Source: Opitutia bacterium UBA4506
GTDB lineage: Bacteria > Verrucomicrobiota > Verrucomicrobiia > Opitutales > Puniceicoccaceae
Direction: 5' to 3'
Length of the DNA stretch: 64,000 nucleotides
NCBI GenBank assembly: GCA_002388665.1
Contig: DGMY01000025.1
Coordinates: 1-64,000, forward strand
Shown here piece after piece: positions 35,564-43,210 of this stretch (position 1 is its first letter; each line of letters opens with the position of its first letter). The translations under genes were made by a program, and so were the position numbers. Under the pieces are notes generated by a model. That model did no database searches, had not been told where the DNA came from, and saw only the letters and a list, made by a program, of their open reading frames with translations.

Positions 35564-36496
35564 ATGGCGAAACCCAAGCCCAGACTTGGCCGGGGCCTCA
35601 ATGGCATTTTATCCGGCGGCAAAGAAACCTCTCCACCCCCAGCGGGAAAGAAGAAGGCTGGTTCGACCACGCCTTCGGCTCCCCCAAAGCGCCCACTACC
35701 GCCGGCCCGAGGCTATCAGGATCTCCCTGTTTCGCAGGTTAAACGCAGCCCGTACCAACCGCGGCGGGACATCCCTCAAGAAAAGCTCGAAGATCTCGCG
35801 AACAGCATTCGTGCCGAGGGGCTTCTACAACCGATAGTCGTCCGGCCCGTTGGCGATCAATTTGAGCTCATTGCCGGGGAGCGTCGGTTGCGCGCCTTCG
35901 AATTGCTCAATTTGAAGCAGATACCCGCCCGGGTAATGGAGATCGGGGATGCTTCCTCCGCAGCGCTCGCACTCATTGAAAATCTCCAGCGCGAGCAACT
36001 GAACCCCGTCGAAGAGGCGCTCGGATTCGCGAGCTTGATGAAGGACTTTGACCTGACGCAGGAAGAAACGGCAGAGAGAGTCGGCAAGGGTCGTGCGACA
36101 ATTGCAAACTCCCTGCGCCTTCTCCAACTCTCACCGGAGATCCAAGGATTCCTCGGACGGGGACTTCTGACAACGGGACACGCCAAAGTGTTGCTGAGTA
36201 TTGACGACGCGGCTCTCCGCAGCCTGATGTCCCGCCGAATCATTGAGGAAGGGATGAGTGTTCGGGAAACCGAGAATCAAGTAAAGCGACTCAACGCCCG
36301 GAGCGGTTCAGCAGCTCGCAAGAATTCCACTCCAAGCAATGAGAACGCCGCACTGGAAGACCTCAGCCGCAACTTGGAAAACCACCTCCGCGCCCCGGTC
36401 CAGGTTAAACAGTCTGGGAGAAAAGGGAGAATAGTGATCCAATTTTCCGGGAACGACGATCTCGACCGCATCCTCCAGCAATTGGGAATGCGCTAA
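35564..36496 (+). CDS. parB: Chromosome-partitioning protein ParB
   Basis: CTP-dependent clamp loaded at parS sites for chromosome segregation. The 310-aa protein starts with the ParA-stimulating leader (PKPRLGRGLNGIL), has the CTP-binding box GERRLRAF (about 105), the ENLQREQLNPVEEA segment, and the helix-turn-helix TAERVGKGRATIANSLRLL, then a C-terminal dimerisation domain. No parA gene is next to it in this window; it may lie elsewhere. Start ATG 35564. Confidence 0.95.
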   Translation: MAKPKPRLGRGLNGILSGGKETSPPPAGKKKAGSTTPSAPPKRPLPPARGYQDLPVSQVKRSPYQPRRDIPQEKLEDLANSIRAEGLLQPIVVRPVGDQFELIAGERRLRAFELLNLKQIPARVMEIGDASSAALALIENLQREQLNPVEEALGFASLMKDFDLTQEETAERVGKGRATIANSLRLLQLSPEIQGFLGRGLLTTGHAKVLLSIDDAALRSLMSRRIIEEGMSVRETENQVKRLNARSGSAARKNSTPSNENAALEDLSRNLENHLRAPVQVKQSGRKGRIVIQFSGNDDLDRILQQLGMR

Positions 36497-36721
36497 TCAG
36501 TCGTCCAGCGGCGACCAAAACGGCTGATGGGTCTCCGCCTAATGACCCAACGCGATTCAGATACCCGCCCACCGTTTAGAACGGACAGGCAGGGAGACAA
36601 TCGGTCAACCGACTCATTCAATCGGAACGCCGATAGCCGAACAGGCCGCTGTGCCGCGTTTTTCCGGCGTGCCACACCGAAGGCGGAGAGCCACGAAATG
36701 CGGCCGGTTCCGGCCTTCCCC

Positions 36722-37324
36722 TTAGAAGCGGTTTTCCAACACGACCTCGTCGTAAGGCAACTGGCCCGGCTTGGGCCAAGGAGCTTTCGTCCCCTTCCCG
36801 ATCGCGATCATAAAACTAACCACATGGTCCTCGGGTAGATTAAGAATCTGCCCCACCGCTTCGAAATCGAACCCATCCATCGGGCAGGAATCGAGCCCCA
36901 TCGCCTTAGCAGCGAGCATCAAAGTCATCCCGGCCATCCCGCAACTGCGCATCGCTTCATCCCTCTTCACCTGTGGCTTGCCGCGATAATACTGATCGAT
37001 AGCCGGAAGAATGATCTCTTTCACTCCTGACGGAGCATCTTTCCAATACCTCTCTGGCTCCTTGCTCCACGATTCCGTATCCGCGCAAAGAACAACCAAA
37101 AGGGAAGCATCAGTCACCTGGGCCTGATCCCACGCAGCCGCACGAATCTCCTTACGGACATCGGGGTCCTTGACCACAACGAACCGCCAATTCTGAATAT
37201 TGAAGGCCGTAGGAGACTGCAGTGCTAAATCCATCAATTGCCTCTCCTCTTCTGCAGTAAGACGATGCTCAGCATCGTAATGTTTCACTGCACGGCGCTG
37301 ACGAATCGCATCAATTGTATCCAT
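36722..37324 (-). CDS. Nitroreductase family protein
   Basis: FMN-dependent oxidoreductase of 200 aa. Hallmarks are the N-terminal RRAVKHYD phosphate-binding segment, SPTAFNIQNWRFVVV, the AAWDQAQVTDASLLVVLCAD segment, SCGMAGMTLMLAAKAMGLDSCPM, and the C-terminal VSFMIAIGKG. It resembles the group that reduces quinones or nitro compounds with NAD(P)H. The natural substrate is unknown. It is transcribed toward parB. Confidence 0.9.
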   Translation of the reverse strand: MDTIDAIRQRRAVKHYDAEHRLTAEEERQLMDLALQSPTAFNIQNWRFVVVKDPDVRKEIRAAAWDQAQVTDASLLVVLCADTESWSKEPERYWKDAPSGVKEIILPAIDQYYRGKPQVKRDEAMRSCGMAGMTLMLAAKAMGLDSCPMDGFDFEAVGQILNLPEDHVVSFMIAIGKGTKAPWPKPGQLPYDEVVLENRF

Positions 37325-37465
37325 ATCTCCAAGATTCTAGCCAATCCCTCCCTCATGGCAACCACCGGAAGGAACCAAAATCAGTGATTGTTGAATTCAT
37401 TTCACGCCGGAAAACAGAACCGTAGCTGGAAAGAAATTTTTTGTCGAAAAAACGAAAAATTGCAG

Positions 37466-37495
37466 TTGACGACCTCCCCTGGATACATCTTTAAT
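37466..37495 (+). promoter_or_regulatory. Promoter of tRNA-Gly
   Basis: TTGACG at 37466-37471 and TTTAAT at 37490-37495, spaced 18 nt. The predicted start (about 37502) lies just before the mature tRNA 5' end at 37510. Confidence 0.55.
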
Positions 37496-37509
37496 TTTCC
37501 CTTTAACAC

Positions 37510-37585
<76 letters not shown>

Positions 37586-37591
37586 CTTTTT

Positions 37592-37618
37592 AAGCCCTCT
37601 TCGGAGGGCTTTTTTTTG
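37592..37618 (+). terminator. Rho-independent terminator after tRNA-Gly
   Basis: AAGCCCTC, loop TTCG, GAGGGCTT, then a run of T. Eight perfect pairs with a UUCG tetraloop, beginning 7 nt after the tRNA CCA. Confidence 0.9.
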
Positions 37619-37757
37619 GCCTAAACTCCGCAATTAGAAGGATTTAGTGATATTTCGACAATCTGACGCCCGCGTGACGATCCACCTTCAGTATGCTTAA
37701 ATGCTGTACATTTGTGTACTACTCCGTACTATTGAAAAGTGTTCGTAATTTGTTCCT

Positions 37758-38870
37758 ATGTCTCGGAGACCCAAGATTTCGCTGATCGCATCTCGAAAAT
37801 ACTCGCCCTACCGTGTCTTTCTTTCGGGTAAAGCTCGATATTTTTCCACAGAGGAAGACGCAGAGATTGCTGTCGATCAACATCTGGCCGGAAAGCCTAT
37901 GATCAAGCTCGGGGTGCGGGAGGTGGATGAAGTGATTCGATGCAAGCAAATGCTGGAGGGCACTCCATTGATCGATGCAGTCCGATACTTTCTCGACCAT
38001 CATCCCGCGACCGATCAGACACTGACCTTCGAGGAAATCACCGAACGCTTTATACCGCTATTTCATCGAGCCGATCACTCACCGAAATACAGTACCGAAG
38101 TGATGAGCACGATTCGCAGGTTGAACAAGGCCGTAGGAAAGGATCCAATCCGTGCGATTTCAACGTCTAAGGTGCAGGAAGTTCTTGATTCCACGGGTAG
38201 CGCTCACACTCAGAGGCAGTTTCGCAAGGTGTTAAATCTGGTAATCAATTTTGCGATTACCCGCCAGGTTATTGAACGCGCACCGTACAACGTGAAAGCT
38301 CTCCAGCTTTTGCCAATTCGATCAAAGCGGCCGGACTTCTTTTCTTTAGAAGAGACCAGGGAGCTGCTGTCGGGGTTCTGGGAGCTGGATCGAGAGATGT
38401 TCCCGGCAGTCTGCTTGCAGTTATTCGCGGGGATTCGGACATTTGAAATCCCCCGAATGAGATGGGAATTAGTTGATCAACGGGCTCAGATCATTGATGT
38501 GATCGAGAGTGTCGCCAAAATGAATAAGCGTCGGGTGATCGATTGGATTCCCGCAAGTCTGAAATCTGCATTGGGCACAGTGCCGCCACAGTCACGACGG
38601 TCCGGGATGAGTATTTCGCCGTTGCGCAACGAAGAGAGCTACATGCAGCGCAGACAGCGACTGACCAATCGTTTGATCAGTCGCTCATTTCGGCAGAATC
38701 CCTGGCGGCACACTTACGCGAGCTATGCCGTTGCTTACCATCGAGGAGCGAAGCGCGTAGTGCCATACATGGGGCACACGGATGAGGGTCTACTCTGGAA
38801 TACCTATCGGGATTTTGTCACCCACGCTCAGGCGAAGCGTTTTTTTGCCAAAGGCATTTTGCCTTGGTAG
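37758..38870 (+). CDS. int: Phage tyrosine integrase
   Basis: Site-specific recombinase of 370 aa. Core-binding region about 80-170; catalytic domain about 185-360 with Arg in LFAGIRTFEI (about 227), Lys in MNKRRVI (about 256), the second Arg in NPWRHTYA (about 317), His in MGHTDEG and the nucleophile Tyr in WNTYRDF (about 348). In the HxxR box the His is replaced by Asn (NPWR), a known variant. The gene lies beside tRNA-Gly and runs away from it, ending 12 nt from the converging zinc-ribbon gene. Confidence 0.93.
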   Translation: MSRRPKISLIASRKYSPYRVFLSGKARYFSTEEDAEIAVDQHLAGKPMIKLGVREVDEVIRCKQMLEGTPLIDAVRYFLDHHPATDQTLTFEEITERFIPLFHRADHSPKYSTEVMSTIRRLNKAVGKDPIRAISTSKVQEVLDSTGSAHTQRQFRKVLNLVINFAITRQVIERAPYNVKALQLLPIRSKRPDFFSLEETRELLSGFWELDREMFPAVCLQLFAGIRTFEIPRMRWELVDQRAQIIDVIESVAKMNKRRVIDWIPASLKSALGTVPPQSRRSGMSISPLRNEESYMQRRQRLTNRLISRSFRQNPWRHTYASYAVAYHRGAKRVVPYMGHTDEGLLWNTYRDFVTHAQAKRFFAKGILPW

Positions 38871-38882
38871 GAAATTTGAAAA

Positions 38883-39464
38883 TCAGTAATTTTCCGAAAG
38901 TATCTCGACAAGTTCCCCTTTGGGCTTCGCCTTCGCCAGAACCTCACCAATGACCATTCCGCCGAATGAGTTTCGAGCTCGGAACTTCATGTATACGTTC
39001 AATGTGCCGTCATCATTCTCCCCGAAACGGGTCTCGATTTGCTCAAAACTTTGGGGGTCTTTCAACCGGTTTTTGACATAAGCAACCAGCTCATAGTGAG
39101 AACCGTCCCATGGGCTGAATCCCTGCTCCAAGCGATCTCGCTTCTTGTCTGCGGGTGTTTTGCTGGACTCTCCAATAATAGAACCAACTGCGCCTGCAAT
39201 GACAAAAAAGATGACGAGTCCAAGGAAGAATTTCGCGAGAAAACTAGTTCGCTTCGCTCCGCAGTGTGGGCAGGCCGATGCAGACTTGGCGACATCGCCA
39301 CCACATTTCGAACAAGCTACGATTCCAGGCCTCCGAGGAGCATTCCCCGAAGGTACTGCTGGTTTCGGCGATACTGAAGGAGCGCTACTGCATCCTTGGG
39401 GACAGGCTCCACTTGAGGGATGAAGTACGCTCCCGCATGCCGGACACATTCTAACACTTTTCAT
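38883..39464 (-). CDS. Double zinc-ribbon, single-helix membrane protein (prophage cargo)
   Basis: From ATG 39464 the 193-aa protein has two cysteine clusters (CPACG...CPQGC and CSKCG...CPHCG, about residues 7-71), one membrane helix (about 78-98, FFLGLVIFFVIAGAVGSII) and a C-terminal domain of about 85 residues (SHYELVAYVKNRLKDPQSFE, RNSFGGMVIGEV). The C-terminal part resembles small domains found in host and phage proteins of unknown role. It is last in the leftward cluster, 34 nt after the 326-aa gene. Possible roles are superinfection exclusion or stress sensing; none is shown. Confidence 0.6.
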   Translation of the reverse strand: MKSVRMCPACGSVLHPSSGACPQGCSSAPSVSPKPAVPSGNAPRRPGIVACSKCGGDVAKSASACPHCGAKRTSFLAKFFLGLVIFFVIAGAVGSIIGESSKTPADKKRDRLEQGFSPWDGSHYELVAYVKNRLKDPQSFEQIETRFGENDDGTLNVYMKFRARNSFGGMVIGEVLAKAKPKGELVEILSENY

Positions 39465-39498
39465 CGTTTTTGCTTGTATCAAATTCGGAGTATTACTG

Positions 39499-40479
39499 CT
39501 AAAGGATCGGATCAGCAGAAACAAGCCGATATGAGAGCGTGATATCTTCCGTGAGATCGTTGACTCTTCTGGTTTCCCTTAAGACAACCTTATATCGAGA
39601 AGGGAGCATTACGGGGGCTTCGACGGTAAAAAGGTCTTTAGGTACCTTACCCGAATACTTCACTCCATCCTCATCTCGAAAGGCGAAATAGGAAGTAGAT
39701 TGGTTGAACGCTTCGATCTCTCCAGTTAATTCCTTATGGTCAATCTGCGTATCGGCAGAATAGCGACTGATGGAACTAGCGAGTGTCTCCGAATGGAACA
39801 CACTGGAAGAGAAGCGAACCAGATCATTACCTGATCCAAATTCACTCAAAACATCGACTTCGGCGGCCGACGTAGCCTGCGCCCATTCTAGCATCCCTTT
39901 GATACACGCACGACCAAAACGGGCCTGAACTTTACCCAAAGATTTCTTCTCCCGATCCGATACAACTTTTGAGAACTCTCCCACCGCTTCTTTGATAGCT
40001 TTAACGGATTCGCTTTCGGAAGGTTCTAAACCTGGAATTGGAAGGTCAAGCTGGTCAGTTCCGCCTGTAAAAAGCATAGCGCCTAATTGATCCAACCGAT
40101 CGCTGTACAGGTAACCGTATCGGAATCCATTCTGCCTAGTCTCTTTATGAATGAACAAAGAATTTTGAGGCCGATTCTCGAGGATAGACTGTGCAAATAT
40201 CAAAATCGTATTTTCGTAGCCTTCAACACCACGAAATAATGGCCCGGCCAAAACATTCCCACCCCGGGCGTTAACAATTTCGTAGGATATAGGCTGAGCA
40301 CGATAGTGGCTTACAATCCTTTTAAATTCTTCGTCCTTTCGTCGGATGAGTTCAGCGGAAGTATCATATAGCGCGAAAGCGTCATAATCCTCAGGATTAT
40401 TTACAAGGTGACGCTCACAATCGGCATTGGCCTTTTTAAGCGAATGCAAGCTTCTGATCAGCTCTGTTATGGCTGCCAT
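39499..40479 (-). CDS. Prophage cargo protein of unknown function (326 aa)
   Basis: I do not recognise a family. The N-terminal 50 residues are charged and helical (MAAITELIRSLHSLKKANAD, then YDTSAELIRRKDEEFKRIV). A middle region is mixed alpha-beta (SYEIVNARGGNVLAG, FRYGYLYSDRLDQLGAML). The end is a beta-rich module (YFAFRDEDGVKYSGKVP, SRYKVVLRETRRV). No membrane helix or signal peptide is seen. The gene overlaps the preceding 151-aa gene by 13 nt, so the two are translated together and probably act together. Confidence 0.65.
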   Translation of the reverse strand: MAAITELIRSLHSLKKANADCERHLVNNPEDYDAFALYDTSAELIRRKDEEFKRIVSHYRAQPISYEIVNARGGNVLAGPLFRGVEGYENTILIFAQSILENRPQNSLFIHKETRQNGFRYGYLYSDRLDQLGAMLFTGGTDQLDLPIPGLEPSESESVKAIKEAVGEFSKVVSDREKKSLGKVQARFGRACIKGMLEWAQATSAAEVDVLSEFGSGNDLVRFSSSVFHSETLASSISRYSADTQIDHKELTGEIEAFNQSTSYFAFRDEDGVKYSGKVPKDLFTVEAPVMLPSRYKVVLRETRRVNDLTEDITLSYRLVSADPIL

Positions 40480-40922
40480 TTTGCAATTTTCTCTACTTCG
40501 ATACTCGGAACGCCCTTTTTGCCGTCGTCTGAAAGTTCCTTTAGGGTCTCTTCAAATATTGTCCGGTATGATTCATACAGCGGAGAACTTTTCGGCTGTT
40601 CCATAGGCAATATCAATGTGGTACATCGAGTCTCCGCTTTCATGTTCGGCTTCCAACACTCATGAACTAGTTTGCTAATTGCTATTGAGGACTGAAACAC
40701 AAGGGTAGCACTGTTCGGATTGCGAAGGTACTCCGTAAATTGACAATCAATGAGAACCTTCCCTTCGGCCTCCCTTCTGGCGAGATTCCTACCGTGCCAA
40801 ATCATATTATTCCATATATCTGGACGCGTAGTAGAGTCCGTGAATCTTTTCACACATTGTGCATGAACCTGCTTGATTTCACAAATCGGTGCCTGGTCGG
40901 GGCTGAATATCGGTATAGCCAT
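40467..40922 (-). CDS. Prophage cargo protein of unknown function (151 aa)
   Basis: A 151-aa soluble protein with no recognised domain. Its start ATG shares a base with the stop TAA of the ribbon-helix-helix gene (TAATG), and its end overlaps the next gene by 13 nt, so all three form one translationally coupled unit. Two Trp/Cys/His-containing segments (WNNMIWHGRNLARREAEGK and LVHECWKPN) and a strand-like EGKVLIDCQF are visible. It could partner the 326-aa protein in a complex. Confidence 0.6.
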   Translation of the reverse strand: MAIPIFSPDQAPICEIKQVHAQCVKRFTDSTTRPDIWNNMIWHGRNLARREAEGKVLIDCQFTEYLRNPNSATLVFQSSIAISKLVHECWKPNMKAETRCTTLILPMEQPKSSPLYESYRTIFEETLKELSDDGKKGVPSIEVEKIAKWQP

Positions 40923-41305
40923 TACGCGTTTAAGGGACGATTCCCAAACGATCTCCTGGGAGAAATTTTTTTATTTTGAGGACCGGTATCCTCGGGGTGC
41001 ACATGTTCCTCTAAAAACTTTTTCAGTAATTTGCGAAGGGCCCGGGGTTGGTCGGAGGTTCCACAGATTGCTTCCATTTCCCGTGCGTCAATTTCCCCGC
41101 ATAGTGATTTCGTTAGATCAACAAGGATGCTTGGCGACATCGGATCTGTAGGGGTTTGATTCTCGAGTTTCTGTCGCATCGCACCGCGAATCCAAGAAGA
41201 CCGATCCTCTTTACTATCTAAAACATTCCGATCGATCTTCTGAAGAAGTGAATCAGGAAGGCTCATCGAAATTTTCACAGATTTGTCGGCCAGAACATCG
41301 CTCAT
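40922..41305 (-). CDS. Ribbon-helix-helix DNA-binding protein
   Basis: From ATG 41305 the 127-aa protein starts with a ribbon-helix-helix domain: strand VKISMSLPDSLLQKID, then helices ending in RSSWIRGAMRQKL, as in CopG/Arc/Mnt proteins. A helical tail of about 80 residues follows. The gene is divergent from the BRO-domain gene 81 nt away and leads the leftward operon, so it probably represses both directions, or acts as an antitoxin for what follows. The longer frame to 41374 would run across the candidate operator. Confidence 0.78.
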   Translation of the reverse strand: MSDVLADKSVKISMSLPDSLLQKIDRNVLDSKEDRSSWIRGAMRQKLENQTPTDPMSPSILVDLTKSLCGEIDAREMEAICGTSDQPRALRKLLKKFLEEHVHPEDTGPQNKKISPRRSFGNRPLNA

Positions 41306-41350
41306 GGAACCAAACAACCATGCGGTATGAGTTTTTCCTACTCGAAACTC

Positions 41351-41373
41351 TTGACACGAGTATTCTAGTGTCA
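41351..41373. promoter_or_regulatory. Candidate operator/promoter in the divergent lysogeny region
   Basis: TGACAC (41352-41357) and its complement GTGTCA (41368-41373) form an inverted repeat with a 10-nt spacer, and TTGACA at 41351-41356 could be a rightward -35 box. The site lies between the ribbon-helix-helix gene and the BRO-type gene, only about 14 nt before the latter's ATG. Confidence 0.4.
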
Positions 41374-41386
41374 TACCAAGAATACC

Positions 41387-41983
41387 ATGATCAACTTAAC
41401 CGACTTCTCCTACGACTCTCAGCGGGTGCGAGTAGCGGGAACATTCGAAGACCCGCTTTTTGTTGCGAAGGACGTATGCGCCATCCTTGGACTAGAGAAC
41501 AACCGACGAGCACTGATGGAGCTGGATGCCGCCGAAAGAGCAAGTGTTACGATTAGTGACACTAGCCCATCGCCACGGAAAACCATCACAGTCAATGCCG
41601 TCACAGAGTCCGGTCTCTACGCTCTGATTTTCAAGAGCCGCAAGCCAGAGGCTCGCAAGTTTGCCCGCTGGGTGACTTCAGAAGTGCTCCCACAGATCCG
41701 CAAGACAGGGAGCTACGCGCCGGAGATGCCTCGGACCTACCCAGAAGCAATGCAACGCATTGGAGAGTTGGTCATGCAGGGCAAGTCGCAATCAGAGGCA
41801 TTGTCGTTAGTGATGCCTTCGGGCCGGTTCGGAGAAATTTCTCCGGCAACTGCGAAACCAAAGACACGGCTCATTGCAAGTCACTACCGGACTCCTCGGA
41901 ACGGGGTACCGGATACTGGGGCAATGAGGCTCCAGGAGCTACTACCAGAACTTCCACTCTTCGGGAATGATCAAAATGGATAG
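41387..41983 (+). CDS. BRO N-terminal domain antirepressor-like protein
   Basis: A 198-aa protein whose first 110 residues form a BRO-N domain: VRVAGTFEDPLFVAKDVCAILGLEN, VTESGLYALIFKSRKPEARKF and RWVTSEVLPQIRKTGSY. The rest, about 80 residues, is not the usual ANT domain. Such proteins antagonise phage repressors or regulate early genes. It is the first rightward gene after the divergent region, and its end overlaps the next ribbon-helix-helix gene by 17 nt. Confidence 0.87.
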   Translation: MINLTDFSYDSQRVRVAGTFEDPLFVAKDVCAILGLENNRRALMELDAAERASVTISDTSPSPRKTITVNAVTESGLYALIFKSRKPEARKFARWVTSEVLPQIRKTGSYAPEMPRTYPEAMQRIGELVMQGKSQSEALSLVMPSGRFGEISPATAKPKTRLIASHYRTPRNGVPDTGAMRLQELLPELPLFGNDQNG

Positions 41984-42233
41984 AGGCCTCGCACGAACCA
42001 CCATCTCCATGCCAGCCGAACTGCTGGATGCAATCGACGCTCACTGCGAAAAGATTCACCAAGACCGGTCAGGATACATTCGGCAGGTAGTCCAGATTGA
42101 TCTGGATCGGCACCGCGAGCAGTCGGCACTGCTCAATCTACTCTCCGAGGCCCAGGCATCTGGCGTGAATGTGGAGAGCCTTATTTCGTCCGCGATCCGC
42201 AAAGCTGCGGTGAGCGGGGCCATAGACGGGTGA
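41967..42233 (+). CDS. Small ribbon-helix-helix protein
   Basis: An 88-aa protein with a CopG/Arc-like core: RTTISMPAELLDAIDAHCEK, then HQDRSGYIRQVVQIDLDRH. Either ATG 41967 or ATG 41976 can start it. It is encoded directly behind the BRO gene with an overlap, so it probably takes part in the same regulatory switch, perhaps as a Cro- or Arc-like partner. Confidence 0.78.
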   Translation: MIKMDRGLARTTISMPAELLDAIDAHCEKIHQDRSGYIRQVVQIDLDRHREQSALLNLLSEAQASGVNVESLISSAIRKAAVSGAIDG

Positions 42234-42255
42234 ACAGTTAACCAGGGCGAACAGG

Positions 42256-42630
42256 ATGAACACGGAAACGCAACTGACGATATGGGAAGAGCCGACTGCG
42301 ATCTTGAGCAGTTACGACCACACAATGGAGAAGACAAATCGGCCGGGCTTGAAGCTCTGGTCGAGAGCGCTACGCGCATGGGTCTCGGACCTTATCCATC
42401 ATCGGGATGATACCTATGAGCAGTGTATGTTGCTGGAGATGGAGATCGAGCGTGGGGACACGCAGGCCGCCCTCGCCCGGCTCGGACGGATCAAAGGGAT
42501 GCTGGCAGTCTTATGCCTGGGGCTTGTTCTCTCGCAGTTAATTCAGGTCGGGTCGCAGGAGGTGCGGCGCCCACAGGGCAATGCTCGGGTGGTACGAGTT
42601 ATTCGCAGGGGTCGGGAGGACTGGGCATGA
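42256..42630 (+). CDS. Phage hypothetical protein with a hydrophobic segment
   Basis: A 124-aa protein with a long helical middle (YEQCMLLEMEIERGDTQAAL) and one hydrophobic stretch (MLAVLCLGLVLSQLI, about residues 83-97) that could be a membrane helix or a buried helix. No family recognised. It overlaps the next gene by 4 nt (ATGA), indicating coupling. Confidence 0.5.
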   Translation: MNTETQLTIWEEPTAILSSYDHTMEKTNRPGLKLWSRALRAWVSDLIHHRDDTYEQCMLLEMEIERGDTQAALARLGRIKGMLAVLCLGLVLSQLIQVGSQEVRRPQGNARVVRVIRRGREDWA

Positions 42631-42866
42631 CGGACCGCGAGAAAACAAATCTCATGGGAAACTACGTCATGGGACTAGCCGGCGTAGCAAAATACATCGG
42701 CGTGCATCGGCACACGGTTCGGCGTTGGCGGCAAACCTTCCCGTCTAAGTTCCCCAAGGCTCGGGTACTGATGGGGAAAGAGTGGTTCCGAAAGGCGTCG
42801 ATTGATCGGTTCATGGATCCGGCGAATAATCCGACTGCGGGCGTAAAGACGAGGGCAGGACGATGA
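42627..42866 (+). CDS. Small helix-turn-helix protein (excisionase-like)
   Basis: ATG 42627 overlaps the previous stop (ATGA) and gives a 79-aa protein with a MerR-like winged helix: VMGLAGVAKYIGVHRHTVRRW, then ARVLMGKEWFRKASIDRFMD. This is the fold of phage excisionases and small DNA-binding regulators of the HTH_17 type. Being separated from int by several genes does not rule out an Xis role. Confidence 0.7.
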   Translation: MTDREKTNLMGNYVMGLAGVAKYIGVHRHTVRRWRQTFPSKFPKARVLMGKEWFRKASIDRFMDPANNPTAGVKTRAGR

Positions 42867-43210
42867 GGGTCGAATCCGCACAGGCGGCGAAGCGCATCCG
42901 CCAATCCTATTCATTCCGGCTATATCACCGGATACGTCGATTTTTTCCAAGCAGTGACAGCCTCTGGGCTGACTGGCCTCGCCTGACGGGGTTACTCCTA
43001 CTCCCTACTCTTCCAAAGAAGCTGGGAAGGCGGTCTTCGGGCCGCCGCATTTGCTCGCTACTCGTTCACGGCGGAGCCGTGTCCCTTGCCACCGGTGCCA
43101 ACTCGATTAGACGGCGTCGGGGCGAAAATGAGACAATCGCGAAAATCTAAACTTCCGCCCGCCCCCTATAGGTAGGCGACCGTTAAAACCACACAACCCA
43201 CCTAATCATC
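42867..43210. other. Phage intergenic region with two stable hairpins
   Basis: About 344 nt without a convincing gene. A 95-codon frame (42863-43150) overlaps the previous stop by 4 nt but reads as a basic, low-information sequence. The region holds a hairpin GGCGGTC-TTCG-GGCCGCC (43029-43046) with a UUCG tetraloop, and a second, CACGGC-GGA-GCCGTG (43067-43081). Together they look like a structured RNA element. An RNA role is unproven. Confidence 0.45.

Noticed and set aside
37281..37288. Half parS site TGTTTCAC
   Set aside because: Only one half of the palindrome is present and it lies within the nitroreductase coding sequence.
42863..43150. 95-codon frame overlapping the excisionase-like gene by 4 nt
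   Set aside because: The overlap is suggestive, but the sequence is Arg/Ser/Leu-rich without motifs and covers two stable hairpins; treated as non-coding with reservation.
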